A DNA stretch of 43,720 bases from Planctomycetia bacterium (GTDB lineage Bacteria > Planctomycetota > UBA1135 > GCA-002686595): the NCBI GenBank assembly GCA_005778045.1, contig SXKQ01000144.1:1-43720 (forward strand). The letters run 5' to 3'. The notes under the pieces were generated by a model that searched no databases, was not told the origin of the DNA, and was given only the letters and a program-made list of their open reading frames with translations. The translations under genes and the position numbers were made by a program. Positions 7,657 through 15,834 of the stretch are shown in pieces; within the stretch, counting starts at the first letter, position 1, and each line of letters starts with the position of its first letter.

Positions 7657-9062
7657 GTCTCCGACCGCTCGATCGAAGGACAATCCTGCGCGGCGCCGGG
7701 CTCGGTCTCGGATCGCTGGCGCTCGCCGATCTGCTCGCTGCCCGCGACGGGTCGCCCGCTCAGGGCCTGCACCACGCGCCCCGTGCGAAGCGCGTCATCT
7801 ACCTGTTCCAGTCAGGCGGCCCCTCACAGCTCGAGACCCTCGATCCGAAGCCGGGGCTGCGCGCAATGCATGGGCAGCCTCTTCCGGACAGCGTGCGGGG
7901 TGGCCAGCGATTGACCGGCATGAGCGGCAATCAGGCAGTGCTGCCCATCGCCGCCTCGTTCGCGAAGTTCGCCTGCCATGGCGAGTCCGGCATCGAGCTG
8001 AGCGAGCTCTTGCCCCACACCGGTCGCATCGCAGACCGCCTGTGCGTGCTGCGCGCCGTGCATACGGAAGCGATCAACCATGACCCGGCCATCACGTTCT
8101 TCTGCTCTGGCAGCCAGATCGCGGGCCGGCCGTCGATGGGCTCGTGGCTCTCCTATGGCCTCGGATCGCTGAACGCGGATCTTCCGGGGTTCGTGGTGCT
8201 CGTGTCGAAGGACGCGACTCGCGACCAGCCGCTGTATGCCCGTCTGTGGGGCTCGGGCTTCCTGCCGAGCGAGCATCAGGGCGTCCAGTTCCGCTCGGGC
8301 GCCGAACCGGTGCTGTTCCTCGGCAGTCCGGACGGAGTCACGCGCGAGGCGCGGCGCTCGATGCTGGATGCTCTAGCGCGCATGGGCCGCGACGCCAGCA
8401 GACGCGAGGGCGATCCCGAGATCGACGCGCGCATCGCGCAAGCGGAGCTTGCGTTCCGCATGCAGACGAGCGTGCCCGAAGTGACGGACACGCGTGGCGA
8501 GAGCGAGGCGACGTTGGAGCTCTATGGGCCTGGCTCGCGCGAGCCGGGCACGTTCGCGGCGAACTGCCTGCTCGCGCGTAGACTCGTCGAGCGCGGTGTT
8601 CGCTTCGTGCAGCTCTTCCATCAGGGCTGGGATCAGCACGGCGGGCTCCCCGGCGGAATTTCGCACCAGTGTCGTCAGACGGACCAGGCCTCGGCAGCGC
8701 TCGTGCAGGACCTCGCCGCGCGCGGACTGCTCGAAGACACGCTCGTGATCTGGGGCGGAGAGTTTGGACGTACGACGTACTGCCAGGGACGCATGACCGA
8801 GACGGACTACGGTCGCGACCACCATCCGCGCTGCTTCAGCATGTGGCTCGCAGGGGGCGGCGTGCGCGCGGGCCATGTCCACGGCGCGACCGACGACTTC
8901 AGCTACAACATCATCGACGGCGGCGTGCACGTGCACGACCTCCACGCCACGCTGCTGCACTTGCTCGGCATTGATCACGAGCGACTGACGTGGCTGTACC
9001 AGGGCAGGCACTTCCGCTTGACGGATGTCGCGGGCCGCGTGGTGCGCGAGATGCTGGCCTGA
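7653..9062 (+). CDS. DUF1501 protein (sulfatase-like fold) with Tat signal
   Basis: A 469-residue protein starting inside the stop of the PSD1 gene (ATGA). RRTILRGAGLGLGSLALADLL near residue 8 is a twin-arginine signal, so the protein is exported folded. The body matches DUF1501: KRVIYLFQSGGPSQLETLDPKP, HDPAITFFCSG, FHQGWDQHGG, and VIWGGEFGRTTY plus GRDHHPRCFSMWLAGGGVRAG near the C-terminus. The family belongs to the alkaline-phosphatase/sulfatase superfamily but lacks the classical Cys/Ser formylglycine motif. In planctomycetes it is nearly always paired with a DUF1549/DUF1553 protein, as here, and the two probably act together outside the cytoplasm. Confidence 0.93.
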   Translation: MSLRPLDRRTILRGAGLGLGSLALADLLAARDGSPAQGLHHAPRAKRVIYLFQSGGPSQLETLDPKPGLRAMHGQPLPDSVRGGQRLTGMSGNQAVLPIAASFAKFACHGESGIELSELLPHTGRIADRLCVLRAVHTEAINHDPAITFFCSGSQIAGRPSMGSWLSYGLGSLNADLPGFVVLVSKDATRDQPLYARLWGSGFLPSEHQGVQFRSGAEPVLFLGSPDGVTREARRSMLDALARMGRDASRREGDPEIDARIAQAELAFRMQTSVPEVTDTRGESEATLELYGPGSREPGTFAANCLLARRLVERGVRFVQLFHQGWDQHGGLPGGISHQCRQTDQASAALVQDLAARGLLEDTLVIWGGEFGRTTYCQGRMTETDYGRDHHPRCFSMWLAGGGVRAGHVHGATDDFSYNIIDGGVHVHDLHATLLHLLGIDHERLTWLYQGRHFRLTDVAGRVVREMLA

Positions 9063-9126
9063 GCGTCCGTCGGCGCTCGGGTCGCGCCCGCTAGATCGTG
9101 CCGCAGTCGCAGGGTAGCCTCCGCGC

Positions 9127-9261
9127 GTGGCGACGAGCTTGGCCCTTGCGCTCGAGGACGAAGCCGCGCCGTCCGACAGCGCGCTGCAGGAACTCCGTCC
9201 GCTCGCGATGGCATTGGCGGATGCGGTGGCGCTCGCGCTCGCGGTCACCGTCGTCTACTGA
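9127..9261 (+). CDS. Possible 44-residue small protein
   Basis: A short open frame from GTG 9127 to TGA 9261, ending 22 bases before the next gene. It would encode an acidic N-terminal half (LEDEAAPSDSALQELRP) and an Ala/Leu/Val-rich hydrophobic C-terminus (ALADAVALALAVTVVY) long enough for one membrane segment. No ribosome site is obvious. It could be a tiny membrane partner of 9284-10180 or only chance. Confidence 0.25.
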   Translation: MATSLALALEDEAAPSDSALQELRPLAMALADAVALALAVTVVY

Positions 9262-9283
9262 CGGCGAAAGCGGGAGCACCACC

Positions 9284-10180
9284 ATGGCTGAGTGCGAGAT
9301 CGATCTGCGCCTGCCGCTCGCGATCGTCGGCGCTGCGCTGCTCGCCGCGTTGGTCCCGCTGTGGGCCCTGCTCGTGGGACCCATCCTGTTCGGCGTGCCC
9401 CACGTGATCGGAGACGTGCGCGTGCTGTGGCTCGCGAGGCCGGGTGGATTCGGCGGTCGCGTCGCACTGGCCGTCGCGCTCGCTCTCGTGTCGATGACGG
9501 CGCTGAGAGTCACGACCCTGTGCGGCGTGTCGTTGCCGATCGAAGCCGAGCTGGCCTGCGGACTCGCGGCGGTCGCCATCGCGGCCATCGGAGGTGCGCG
9601 GAACAGCACGACGCGCGTCGCATGGGCGTTTGGCCTCGGAACTCTCGGCGCGCTCGCACTCGCTTCGGCACGCGAGTCGCTCCTGATGCTCGCGCACGCC
9701 CACAACCTGATCGCCATCTCGCTCTGGTGCGTGTGGCAGCGAGAGCGGCGCGCTGCAGCCAGGGTCGCGCTCGTCTACGCCGTTGGAGTTGCCGTCGTCG
9801 TAGGGATGGCGGACTTCGAAGCGAGCACGGACGTGATCGGCTCCTTCGAGGGCGCGCGGCTCGCGCGTGAGCTCGCGCCGGGCCTCTCGTCCTCGACCGC
9901 GGATGTGCTCTTGCGTTCCTTCGCCTTCGCTCAACTCGTGCACTACGGCATCTGGTCGTGGCAGCTGCCGGGAGGCGCGCAGCGGCCATTGCGGGACGAT
10001 TTCGGGAAGTTCGGAGTCGCGCTGTGCGCCGTCGCCTGCATCGCTGTCCCCCTGTGTGGACTCTGGGCGCCCGTCGCGACTCGCGCGACGTATCTCCAGC
10101 TTGCCATCGCCCATGGCTGGATCGAGCTCGCCGTGCTGTCTTATCTGCTCGCGCGCGGCGGCGCGGCACGTGCGCCATGA
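9284..10180 (+). CDS. Polytopic membrane protein with intramembrane histidines (distant Brp/Blh-like?)
   Basis: A 298-residue protein with about eight hydrophobic segments. ATG 9284 is chosen over longer in-frame readings because it has GCGGGAG just upstream and begins near the first membrane segment. Histidines sit at helix ends in recognisable blocks: LFGVPHVIGDVR (about residue 45), LAHAHNLIAISLW (about 140), QLVHYGIWSWQLP (about 220) and AIAHGWIELA (about 280). This spacing, and G-V-P-H in particular, recalls the four-histidine iron site of Brp/Blh carotenoid dioxygenases (G-x-P-H-G-x-x-D), but the similarity is partial and I do not claim the activity. It is translationally coupled (ATGA) to 10177-10515. 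Confidence 0.7.
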   Translation: MAECEIDLRLPLAIVGAALLAALVPLWALLVGPILFGVPHVIGDVRVLWLARPGGFGGRVALAVALALVSMTALRVTTLCGVSLPIEAELACGLAAVAIAAIGGARNSTTRVAWAFGLGTLGALALASARESLLMLAHAHNLIAISLWCVWQRERRAAARVALVYAVGVAVVVGMADFEASTDVIGSFEGARLARELAPGLSSSTADVLLRSFAFAQLVHYGIWSWQLPGGAQRPLRDDFGKFGVALCAVACIAVPLCGLWAPVATRATYLQLAIAHGWIELAVLSYLLARGGAARAP

Positions 10181-10515
10181 TGCTTTGGCTCGCGCTTTTC
10201 GTCTGGACGCTGGTGCTGGAGCTGCCGGTCTACGAGTACGGCGCAGCGAGTCGCTCGCGACCGTGGTGGCACCTGCCGCTCGTGACGCTCGCATCGAACC
10301 TGCTCACCCATCCGGGCTTCACGTGGTGGCAGCTTGAGACACATCCGTCGAGCTGGACTGTGCTGCAGGCGGAGATCCTGATCGCCCTGGTCGAAGGGCT
10401 CGCGTTGTTCGCGCTGCGACGCGAGCTCGGACTCGTGCGCTCCCTGCTCGTGGCTTTCGCCGCGAACGGCTTTTCCTACGCGGTCGGTGCGCTCGTGTTC
10501 GCGCTCTTCTTCTGA
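10177..10515 (+). CDS. Small polytopic membrane protein coupled to the His-rich membrane protein
   Basis: A 112-residue hydrophobic protein with about three to four membrane segments (LWLALFVWTLVLELPVYEY, LPLVTLASNLLTHP, ILIALVEGLALFAL, FSYAVGALVFALFF). It starts at ATG 10177, sharing bases with the stop of 9284-10180, so the two are probably made together. The motif NLLTHPGFTWW with preceding ELPVYEY places His and acidic residues in or near the membrane, which would suit a metal or quinone site shared with its partner, but no family is recognised. Its last 40 bases overlap the end of the convergent antiporter gene. Confidence 0.65.
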   Translation: MMLWLALFVWTLVLELPVYEYGAASRSRPWWHLPLVTLASNLLTHPGFTWWQLETHPSSWTVLQAEILIALVEGLALFALRRELGLVRSLLVAFAANGFSYAVGALVFALFF

Positions 10516-11687
10516 GCGTCGCTCCGCGCGCCTCCGGAACCCAGCGTCGCCGCCATCATGGCGAGACAGGAGAGCGCGACCACCTGCGTGGTGAGCCCAT
10601 CCGTCATCAGCGCGAGGCGTTCCGCCGCGGGGATGGACAGTACGAGCAGGACCGTGATGAGGCCGCGTGGCGCGAGGAACAGCAGCGGCAGCACCGGCAT
10701 GCGCACGGCGAGGAGCTGGAGCAGCCGCAGCGCGAGCGCGAGGCCCACGATTCCGGCCGCGATTCCCAGCGTGTGCGTATCGGCGAGGGACTCGAGATCG
10801 ACGAGGAATCCGAACAGCACGAAGAATGTGATGCGCACGACGAAGGTGGCTTCGGTCACGAGTTCCGAGAAGCGATGGACTTCCGACTCCACGGCTTCCG
10901 CGGCCGGCAGCACGCGTCCGATGCGCTCGCGCAGCTTGCGGTAGTTTGCGAGCGCGAGACCGAAGACGAGGACCAGCAGGAGTGCGGGAAGGTGAAACGC
11001 CTTCGCGGCGGAGTACAAGAGCACCACGAAGGCGAGGATCGGCACGAACTTGACGCGGTGGTACAGCTTCGCGAGCAGGAGTGCGAGCAGCCCGGAACCG
11101 ACGAGAGCAAGCGCGAGGATGGCGAGCATTTCGCCGCAAAACTGGACCAAGGTGCCCACACCGAAGCTCGCGGTCGAGAGCACCAGCTGGAAGCCGAGCA
11201 CACCGAGGATGTCGGAGAACGAGCTCTCGTAGACGACGAACTCGCTGGTCGAGCGCGAGAAGGCGCGCGCCGTCGGAACAGCCACCGCGCTCGAGATCAC
11301 GGCGAACGGAAGGGCGTTCAGCAACGCTGTGTGGAGGTCGGTCTCCGTCGAGCGCATCAGGTACCAGGCCAGACATGCAGCGAAGGCGGCGAGCGGCAGC
11401 AGCGCCACGAGGAACGCGCGACCGATCATCGTCGCACGGTCGCGCTCGAGCTGGAGTTCCAGCGCTCCCTCGAACACGATCAGGATCAAGCCGAAGGTCC
11501 CGACCATCGGCAGGACTTCCGCGAGATCGGGGATCTTCACCCCGACCCCGTCGAGCAGGAGACGCGTCCCGACGCCGAGCGCGAGCAGCAGCAGCACGGT
11601 CGGGACTCGCGTGCGCGGGGCAGTGACCTCGAACAGGTAGGCGACGAGGACGAGCGCCGAGAGGAAGAACAGCGGTGTGAGGTGCAC
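10476..11687 (-). CDS. Cation:proton antiporter (CPA1/CPA2-type, NhaP/KefB-like)
   Basis: About 403 residues with 11-13 membrane segments. Family marks include LILIVFEGALELQL (about 68-80), the unwound-helix block PFAVISSAVAVPTARAF (about 127-143) and VVYESSFSDILGVLGF (about 151-166), where Asp159 takes the place of the ion-binding Asp of the usual E-S-x-x-N-D motif. Expected role: exchange of Na+ or K+ for H+ across the inner membrane. Two GTG starts are possible, 11804 and 11687; 11687 is preferred because it begins seven residues before the first membrane helix, whereas the longer form adds an Arg-rich unstructured tail. There is no C-terminal TrkA-N or RCK domain. The 3' end overlaps the convergent gene by 40 bases. 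Confidence 0.85.
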   Translation of the reverse strand: MHLTPLFFLSALVLVAYLFEVTAPRTRVPTVLLLLALGVGTRLLLDGVGVKIPDLAEVLPMVGTFGLILIVFEGALELQLERDRATMIGRAFLVALLPLAAFAACLAWYLMRSTETDLHTALLNALPFAVISSAVAVPTARAFSRSTSEFVVYESSFSDILGVLGFQLVLSTASFGVGTLVQFCGEMLAILALALVGSGLLALLLAKLYHRVKFVPILAFVVLLYSAAKAFHLPALLLVLVFGLALANYRKLRERIGRVLPAAEAVESEVHRFSELVTEATFVVRITFFVLFGFLVDLESLADTHTLGIAAGIVGLALALRLLQLLAVRMPVLPLLFLAPRGLITVLLVLSIPAAERLALMTDGLTTQVVALSCLAMMAATLGSGGARSDAQKKSANTSAPTA

Positions 11688-11870
11688 GCGGCTGATCCAA
11701 CGGCCCCGCGGGCCGGAGTGCAAACCGGAACTGCTCGTTTCCTCCAACTGCCGGCGCACTCCCAGCGTGGGGTACGCGATCGCGCGTCTCCGCGCCCGCG
11801 GCACACCTTGCGGCGAGCTCGGTCCCTTATTCCCCGACTTCCCGTCCAGCGCTGTCCCGGGGCGTCACTT

Positions 11871-11909
11871 GGGGGGGTCAGGGCCGCGCTAGGCCCGCTC
11901 CTGAACCCC
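11871..11909 (+). promoter_or_regulatory. Overlapping hairpins in the 5' leader of the Cys-rich exported protein gene
   Basis: Two mutually exclusive stems can form. The outer one pairs 11874-11882 with 11900-11909 (nine pairs, one bulged A at 11905); the inner one pairs GGGCC 11881-11885 with GGCCC 11892-11896 around GCGCTA. Both lie directly upstream of the ribosome site (AAAGGA near 11914) of the gene at 11930. A choice between stems so close to the start could influence translation or mRNA life, but no known riboswitch class is recognised. Confidence 0.4.
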
Positions 11910-11929
11910 TCCGCAAAGGACTCCTCACC

Positions 11930-13156
11930 ATGTTCCAGACCCTCTCCCGCATCGCCCTCGCCCTCGGCTTCACCGCCGCCCTCGCCACCGTGCCGGCCAG
12001 CGCCCAGGTCGTCTGCGGCCCCGACAACCTCGACGGCGGCCCCTGCTGCGCCCCGACCGGCGTGCTCCTGCCGAGCTTCCCCAAGATCGTGGGCACCGAC
12101 GCTCGCTGGCTCGCCTTCGACAACTGCAACCTCGCCCTCAACAAGGGTTACTGCGTCGAACTCGGGAAGCCGCAGCCGCTGATGATGGGCGGGGCCGTCT
12201 ACTGCGGCCAGTACAACATCCGCCTGCAGCTGCGCGACTGCGCGACCGCCTCCCTGCACTGGTCCGGCGGCCTGCGCGCCCAGTACTCGCGCAACTGGCA
12301 GGAGTCGGGTATCCCCGGCGCGGTCAATCTGACCGTCTGGCGCTTCATCATCAACGGCGACATCGTCCCCTCGGCCGCGGTTCCGGCCACGCCGCTCGAC
12401 CGCCCGGCCTCGCTCGGCACCTACTCGCGCCTGTACGTGTCGGGCCACATCGACTACGCCCTCGACTGCGGCACGGGCCAGTGGAGCGTCGCGTGGGCCC
12501 TGAGCCACGAGTGCGACCAAGTCCACCACACGCCGTCTTCCGCGCGTCCGGCCCCCGCGGGCGGCTTCGATCCGGCCAAGAGCTTCTCGATCGTCGGCCC
12601 GGGCACGGGCTTCGTGCCCTCGACCGTCAACACGCCGGTGAGCGACGGCCCGATCGTGCAGGGCTCGTTCCGCTGGAACAACTGGGCCGCCGGCACGAAC
12701 ATCTGCACCTACCGCGAGCCCGCTCAGGGCGTCGTGACGGCCCTCGCCGCCTACTGTCTGTGCGCCAACGTCTTCCCGGCCGCCGGCCAGTTCATCAACA
12801 CCTTCGTCAACGCCTCGGGCATGTGCGGCACGCAGGTCCAAATGACGCCGAACCTGCGCTTCACCCAGAAGCGCATCGGAACCTGGACCAACCCCGGCGC
12901 ATTCCCGGGCATCGAGACGGTGCTGTTCGACTACGGCACGATGCTGCTCACCAATGGCTGCACCGGCACGAACACGACCGAGTGGTACGAGGGCAGCGAG
13001 ACGATCGGTGGCTTCATGGCCTTCAACTGGGCGGGCGTGACCCTCGGTCGCCAGTTCGAGGACTTCGGCAGCTGCAACACCTCGCCGACGAGCGCCGCGA
13101 TCCGCATCGGCGCCCCGCACGTCACGAACTCGATCCTCAACTTCAATCTGCCGTGA
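11930..13156 (+). CDS. Cys-rich exported protein of unknown function
   Basis: A 408-residue protein with a standard signal ending PASA/Q (residue 26 is the likely mature N-terminus) and 15 cysteines, including VVCGPDNLDGGPCC at the start and AAYCLC in the second half. No family recognised. Repeated aromatic/Asn/Gly blocks (SFRWNNWAAGTNICTYREP, TEWYEGSETIGGFMAFNWAG) suggest a disulfide-rich beta fold. AAAGGA precedes ATG 11930 at normal spacing. Codon use differs from its neighbours: GCC, CTC and AAC dominate where nearby genes also use much GCG and CTG, a pattern usually seen in highly expressed genes. An abundant envelope or surface protein is a reasonable inference. Confidence 0.8.
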   Translation: MFQTLSRIALALGFTAALATVPASAQVVCGPDNLDGGPCCAPTGVLLPSFPKIVGTDARWLAFDNCNLALNKGYCVELGKPQPLMMGGAVYCGQYNIRLQLRDCATASLHWSGGLRAQYSRNWQESGIPGAVNLTVWRFIINGDIVPSAAVPATPLDRPASLGTYSRLYVSGHIDYALDCGTGQWSVAWALSHECDQVHHTPSSARPAPAGGFDPAKSFSIVGPGTGFVPSTVNTPVSDGPIVQGSFRWNNWAAGTNICTYREPAQGVVTALAAYCLCANVFPAAGQFINTFVNASGMCGTQVQMTPNLRFTQKRIGTWTNPGAFPGIETVLFDYGTMLLTNGCTGTNTTEWYEGSETIGGFMAFNWAGVTLGRQFEDFGSCNTSPTSAAIRIGAPHVTNSILNFNLP

Positions 13157-13212
13157 GCGCAGACTGAGAGCCGCAGGCGCGCGGCGAATCAGGAGCGCCG
13201 CGTTGCCAACGC

Positions 13213-13242
13213 CCCGTCCGCGAGCCCAGCCTCGCGGGCGGG
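13213..13242. terminator. 12-bp bidirectional hairpin between convergent genes
   Basis: Bases 13213-13224 pair with 13231-13242 around a six-base loop (CCCAGC), with one T-G pair at 13217/13238. It lies 56 bases after the plus-strand stop at 13156 and 10 bases beyond the minus-strand stop at 13253, so it can end both transcripts. No U-tract is present. Confidence 0.65.
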
Positions 13243-13252
13243 ATGTCCTGCT

Positions 13253-14362
13253 TCAGGGAGAGCGCGGGGCGAGCTCGAAGGCAACCTCGCCATCACCCGA
13301 CGGCCACGCCAGAACCTCGAAGCCCTCGAGCGAGAGCCTCTGCAGGGGCTCGCCGACGCGCTCCGCAATGCGGAAGAGCCGCCACAGCGCGAGCTGGCGA
13401 TTCTGGCCCGGCTCGGCGAGCGCAACGACACGTGCTTCGCCCACGGGTGGCGCCAGACTCGCGCTCGCCGGCCGCGCGAGCCACGCGCGCAGGGACACGC
13501 TCTCTCCGTCGCCGAAAACGCGCGCTCGCAGGTTGGTGCGTCGCAGGCCGTCGCGAGCGAGTCCTGCAACGTCGACCACGAGCGACTCGGACACGCCAAC
13601 GCCGCGGACATCACCAGTTGCGAGGTCGACCTCGACGCACGCGTCTTCTCCGACACCGAGTCCCAGTCGAATGCCGAGCGCTTCCTGCGCGGCCACGAGC
13701 CGGCCCACCCGCTCGCGCTCGAAGAAATGGGAGTCCGTGATGGCCCACGGGAGGAAACCCATGCCGGGTCCCGTGCGGGGACCGAGCGTCGGCGCGTCTT
13801 CGCCCGGCTCGAGTGGCAACGCGATGCCGAGTGCCGCGGCGCTACCTCCTCCGAGCAGCATCGACGCTCCCATCATCGCGTCCCCGGCGCTGCAGCCCGC
13901 GATCACGCCGCCGCGCGCGAGCAGGCGCCGCATCGCGAGCCACTCGGGGGTCTCCGCGCCAGCGGGCCGGTAGCGATCCGTGATGCGCTGCTGGTCGCCG
14001 CCCGTGAAGAGCAGCGCTGTCGCCGCGTCGATGCGCGCGACTGTCTCCTCCGTGCTCGACTCGCGCCGCACCGCGCTCACCGGCACTCCCGGCGCCCACA
14101 CGCGCAGAGCCTCCGTCTTGTCCGTGATCTCCTCCTCCTGCGGTCCCGTTGCCGCCGAGACGATCACGATGTTCGCAGACCCGCACTCGCCCGCGAGCTC
14201 CACGAAGCGGCGATAGATGGGCGCGGTGTCGTTGTCGAGACCGCCACCGACGATCAGCAGCTTGCCGGCAACAGGCTTCGACGAGGTGCCCACATTCGCG
14301 CAGGCGGCGCAGCACACGCTCGCGAGCGGCACGAGCAGGGCGAGGAACGCTTGGAGCTTCAT
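13253..14362 (-). CDS. Cyanophycinase-like (peptidase S51) lipoprotein
   Basis: A 369-residue protein. ATG 14362 (MKLQAFLALL) begins a lipoprotein-like signal with several Cys near residues 17-21 (LASVCCAAC). The enzyme core follows: KLLIVGGGLDND at about 34-44, NIVIVSAATG, TALLFTGGDQQRITDR (116-130), and the nucleophile Ser158 in VIAGCSAGDAMMGASMLL. ITDSHFFERERVGRL (208-222) and GVGEDAC (236-242) are also typical of cyanophycinase and its exopeptidase relatives, which are serine peptidases cutting beta-Asp-Arg or other unusual peptides. The catalytic motif is intact. An extracytoplasmic role in peptide breakdown is likely; true cyanophycin use is unproven. Confidence 0.87.
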   Translation of the reverse strand: MKLQAFLALLVPLASVCCAACANVGTSSKPVAGKLLIVGGGLDNDTAPIYRRFVELAGECGSANIVIVSAATGPQEEEITDKTEALRVWAPGVPVSAVRRESSTEETVARIDAATALLFTGGDQQRITDRYRPAGAETPEWLAMRRLLARGGVIAGCSAGDAMMGASMLLGGGSAAALGIALPLEPGEDAPTLGPRTGPGMGFLPWAITDSHFFERERVGRLVAAQEALGIRLGLGVGEDACVEVDLATGDVRGVGVSESLVVDVAGLARDGLRRTNLRARVFGDGESVSLRAWLARPASASLAPPVGEARVVALAEPGQNRQLALWRLFRIAERVGEPLQRLSLEGFEVLAWPSGDGEVAFELAPRSP

Positions 14363-14410
14363 GACGTCCCAGCCTACTCGCAGCTGGCGCACGTTGGATC
14401 TGCGACGAAG

Positions 14411-15703
14411 CTACTTCGCGTGCTGTCCGGCGCCGGGCGAGAGCAGCGCGCGACGCGAGCTCTCGTCGAGCGCGGGCGAGCCGCGGCGCACGCGGCGCGC
14501 ATCGGCTGGTACGAGGCGCTCGAGCACAGTGGAGATCTGCGTTGCGGCGACGGCATGCCCCTCGACCGCGAGGTGGAAGTCCTCGTCCCAGTACAGCCTC
14601 GCTCCGCTCGCGCGGAAGGCCGGGCGCAGGTCCAGCGTCGCGCAGCCTCGAGAGGACAGGAAAGCGAGCGTGCTGTCGGCGAGACGGCCGAGCACCGCGC
14701 AGTCCCCGCGGCTGGCTCCGAGCGCGGCCAGCGCAGCTTCGAAGCGCTCGGTACGTCGCTCATACTCGACTTCGAGCGAGGAAGGCACGTAGACAAAGAG
14801 CGGCACGACGCCGAAGCGCGCACTCGTGAGCTGAATTTCGGTGAGAACGTCGCGCGCGGCCTGCAACGCTACCTCCACCTGCGGCGGGTCGAAGCGGAAC
14901 TGCTCGACGGAGAACAGTGCCTGCGACACGAGCTCGGGATCGAGGTCCTGCGCGCGCTCGAGCCGAGCCTGAAGGGCGGTCAGGTCGCCACGCGCGGTGC
15001 CATGGGCGCGATGCTGGTGACTGAGCGTTTCTCCGAAGTCGTTGCCTCCGTAGATGGCGACGATCACGACATCCGGCGCAAACGCGAGCATTCGCTCGAG
15101 CGCGCCCAGATAGTGCTGGAACGTGTAGCCGGGGACCGCGGCGTTGAGTGCCTCGACACGCTGGCTTGGACGCGTCGAAGCCAAGCGCGCCTCCACGAGC
15201 TGCGCGAAGCTCTCGCTATTGTTGCAGAAGCCGGCGGTGTGGGAGTCGCCGAGCACCGCGATGCGCAGGTCCGGGCGCTCGCTCGCGGGCTCGTCGTCGT
15301 CGCGCAGCCCGAAGCTGTTCGTGCGCACCGACCAGCCGCCCTCGGGATGCTCGCTCCACGCACGGCGGCGATCCATGCCTCCCGAGAACATGAAGCCGGA
15401 CTGCGGGTCAAAGCGCAGCGGATTGCCGCGCGCCGTTGTGGGCTGCGGAAAGTCGGCCGGATCCCACGGGGTGCGGCGGAAGGACGAGGGCGGGTAGAGC
15501 GCATGCTCGACAGCTGTGACGGCCAGCAGGTGGCTCTCGCTCGGCGGGAGCGCGGGAGGTGCCTTGGGGTCGAAGCCGCGCGTGTCGATCTCGAGGTCCA
15601 CGGAGAGACGTCGAGCGCGCGACTGCCAGAACAGGACGGCGGCCGCACCGCACAGGGCCACCGAGAGCGAGAGCGACAGGGCTGTCCAGCGACTTGCGCT
15701 CAA
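14411..15703 (-). CDS. SGNH/GDSL hydrolase with N-terminal membrane anchor
   Basis: A 430-residue protein with a TTG start at 15703, preceded by GAAGG at six-base spacing. An uncleaved-looking hydrophobic segment (residues 8-26) anchors it. The SGNH blocks are clear: block I LGDSHTAGF with nucleophile Ser154, block III IYGGNDFGE with Asn221, and block V YWDEDFHLAVEGH with Asp375 and His377. SNSFGLRDDDE-like text before block I (RTNSFGLRDDDEPASERPDLRIAVLGDS is seen split over 126-154) is common in exported SGNH proteins linked to polysaccharide acetyl groups. Substrate unknown. The next upstream gene is divergent (15835). Confidence 0.88.
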   Translation of the reverse strand: MSASRWTALSLSLSVALCGAAAVLFWQSRARRLSVDLEIDTRGFDPKAPPALPPSESHLLAVTAVEHALYPPSSFRRTPWDPADFPQPTTARGNPLRFDPQSGFMFSGGMDRRRAWSEHPEGGWSVRTNSFGLRDDDEPASERPDLRIAVLGDSHTAGFCNNSESFAQLVEARLASTRPSQRVEALNAAVPGYTFQHYLGALERMLAFAPDVVIVAIYGGNDFGETLSHQHRAHGTARGDLTALQARLERAQDLDPELVSQALFSVEQFRFDPPQVEVALQAARDVLTEIQLTSARFGVVPLFVYVPSSLEVEYERRTERFEAALAALGASRGDCAVLGRLADSTLAFLSSRGCATLDLRPAFRASGARLYWDEDFHLAVEGHAVAATQISTVLERLVPADARRVRRGSPALDESSRRALLSPGAGQHAK

Positions 15704-15834
15704 GGTCGACCTTCGCTGCGGACAGGGGCTGCGTGCATGGAAGTCGAGGCGAGTATGGAAGTGGCTCCGAATGGGGTCAAGCGAGGCGCGAGCTTCGACG
15801 CGCGGCCCGCGCTCACGTACCCTAGCGGCGAGTC

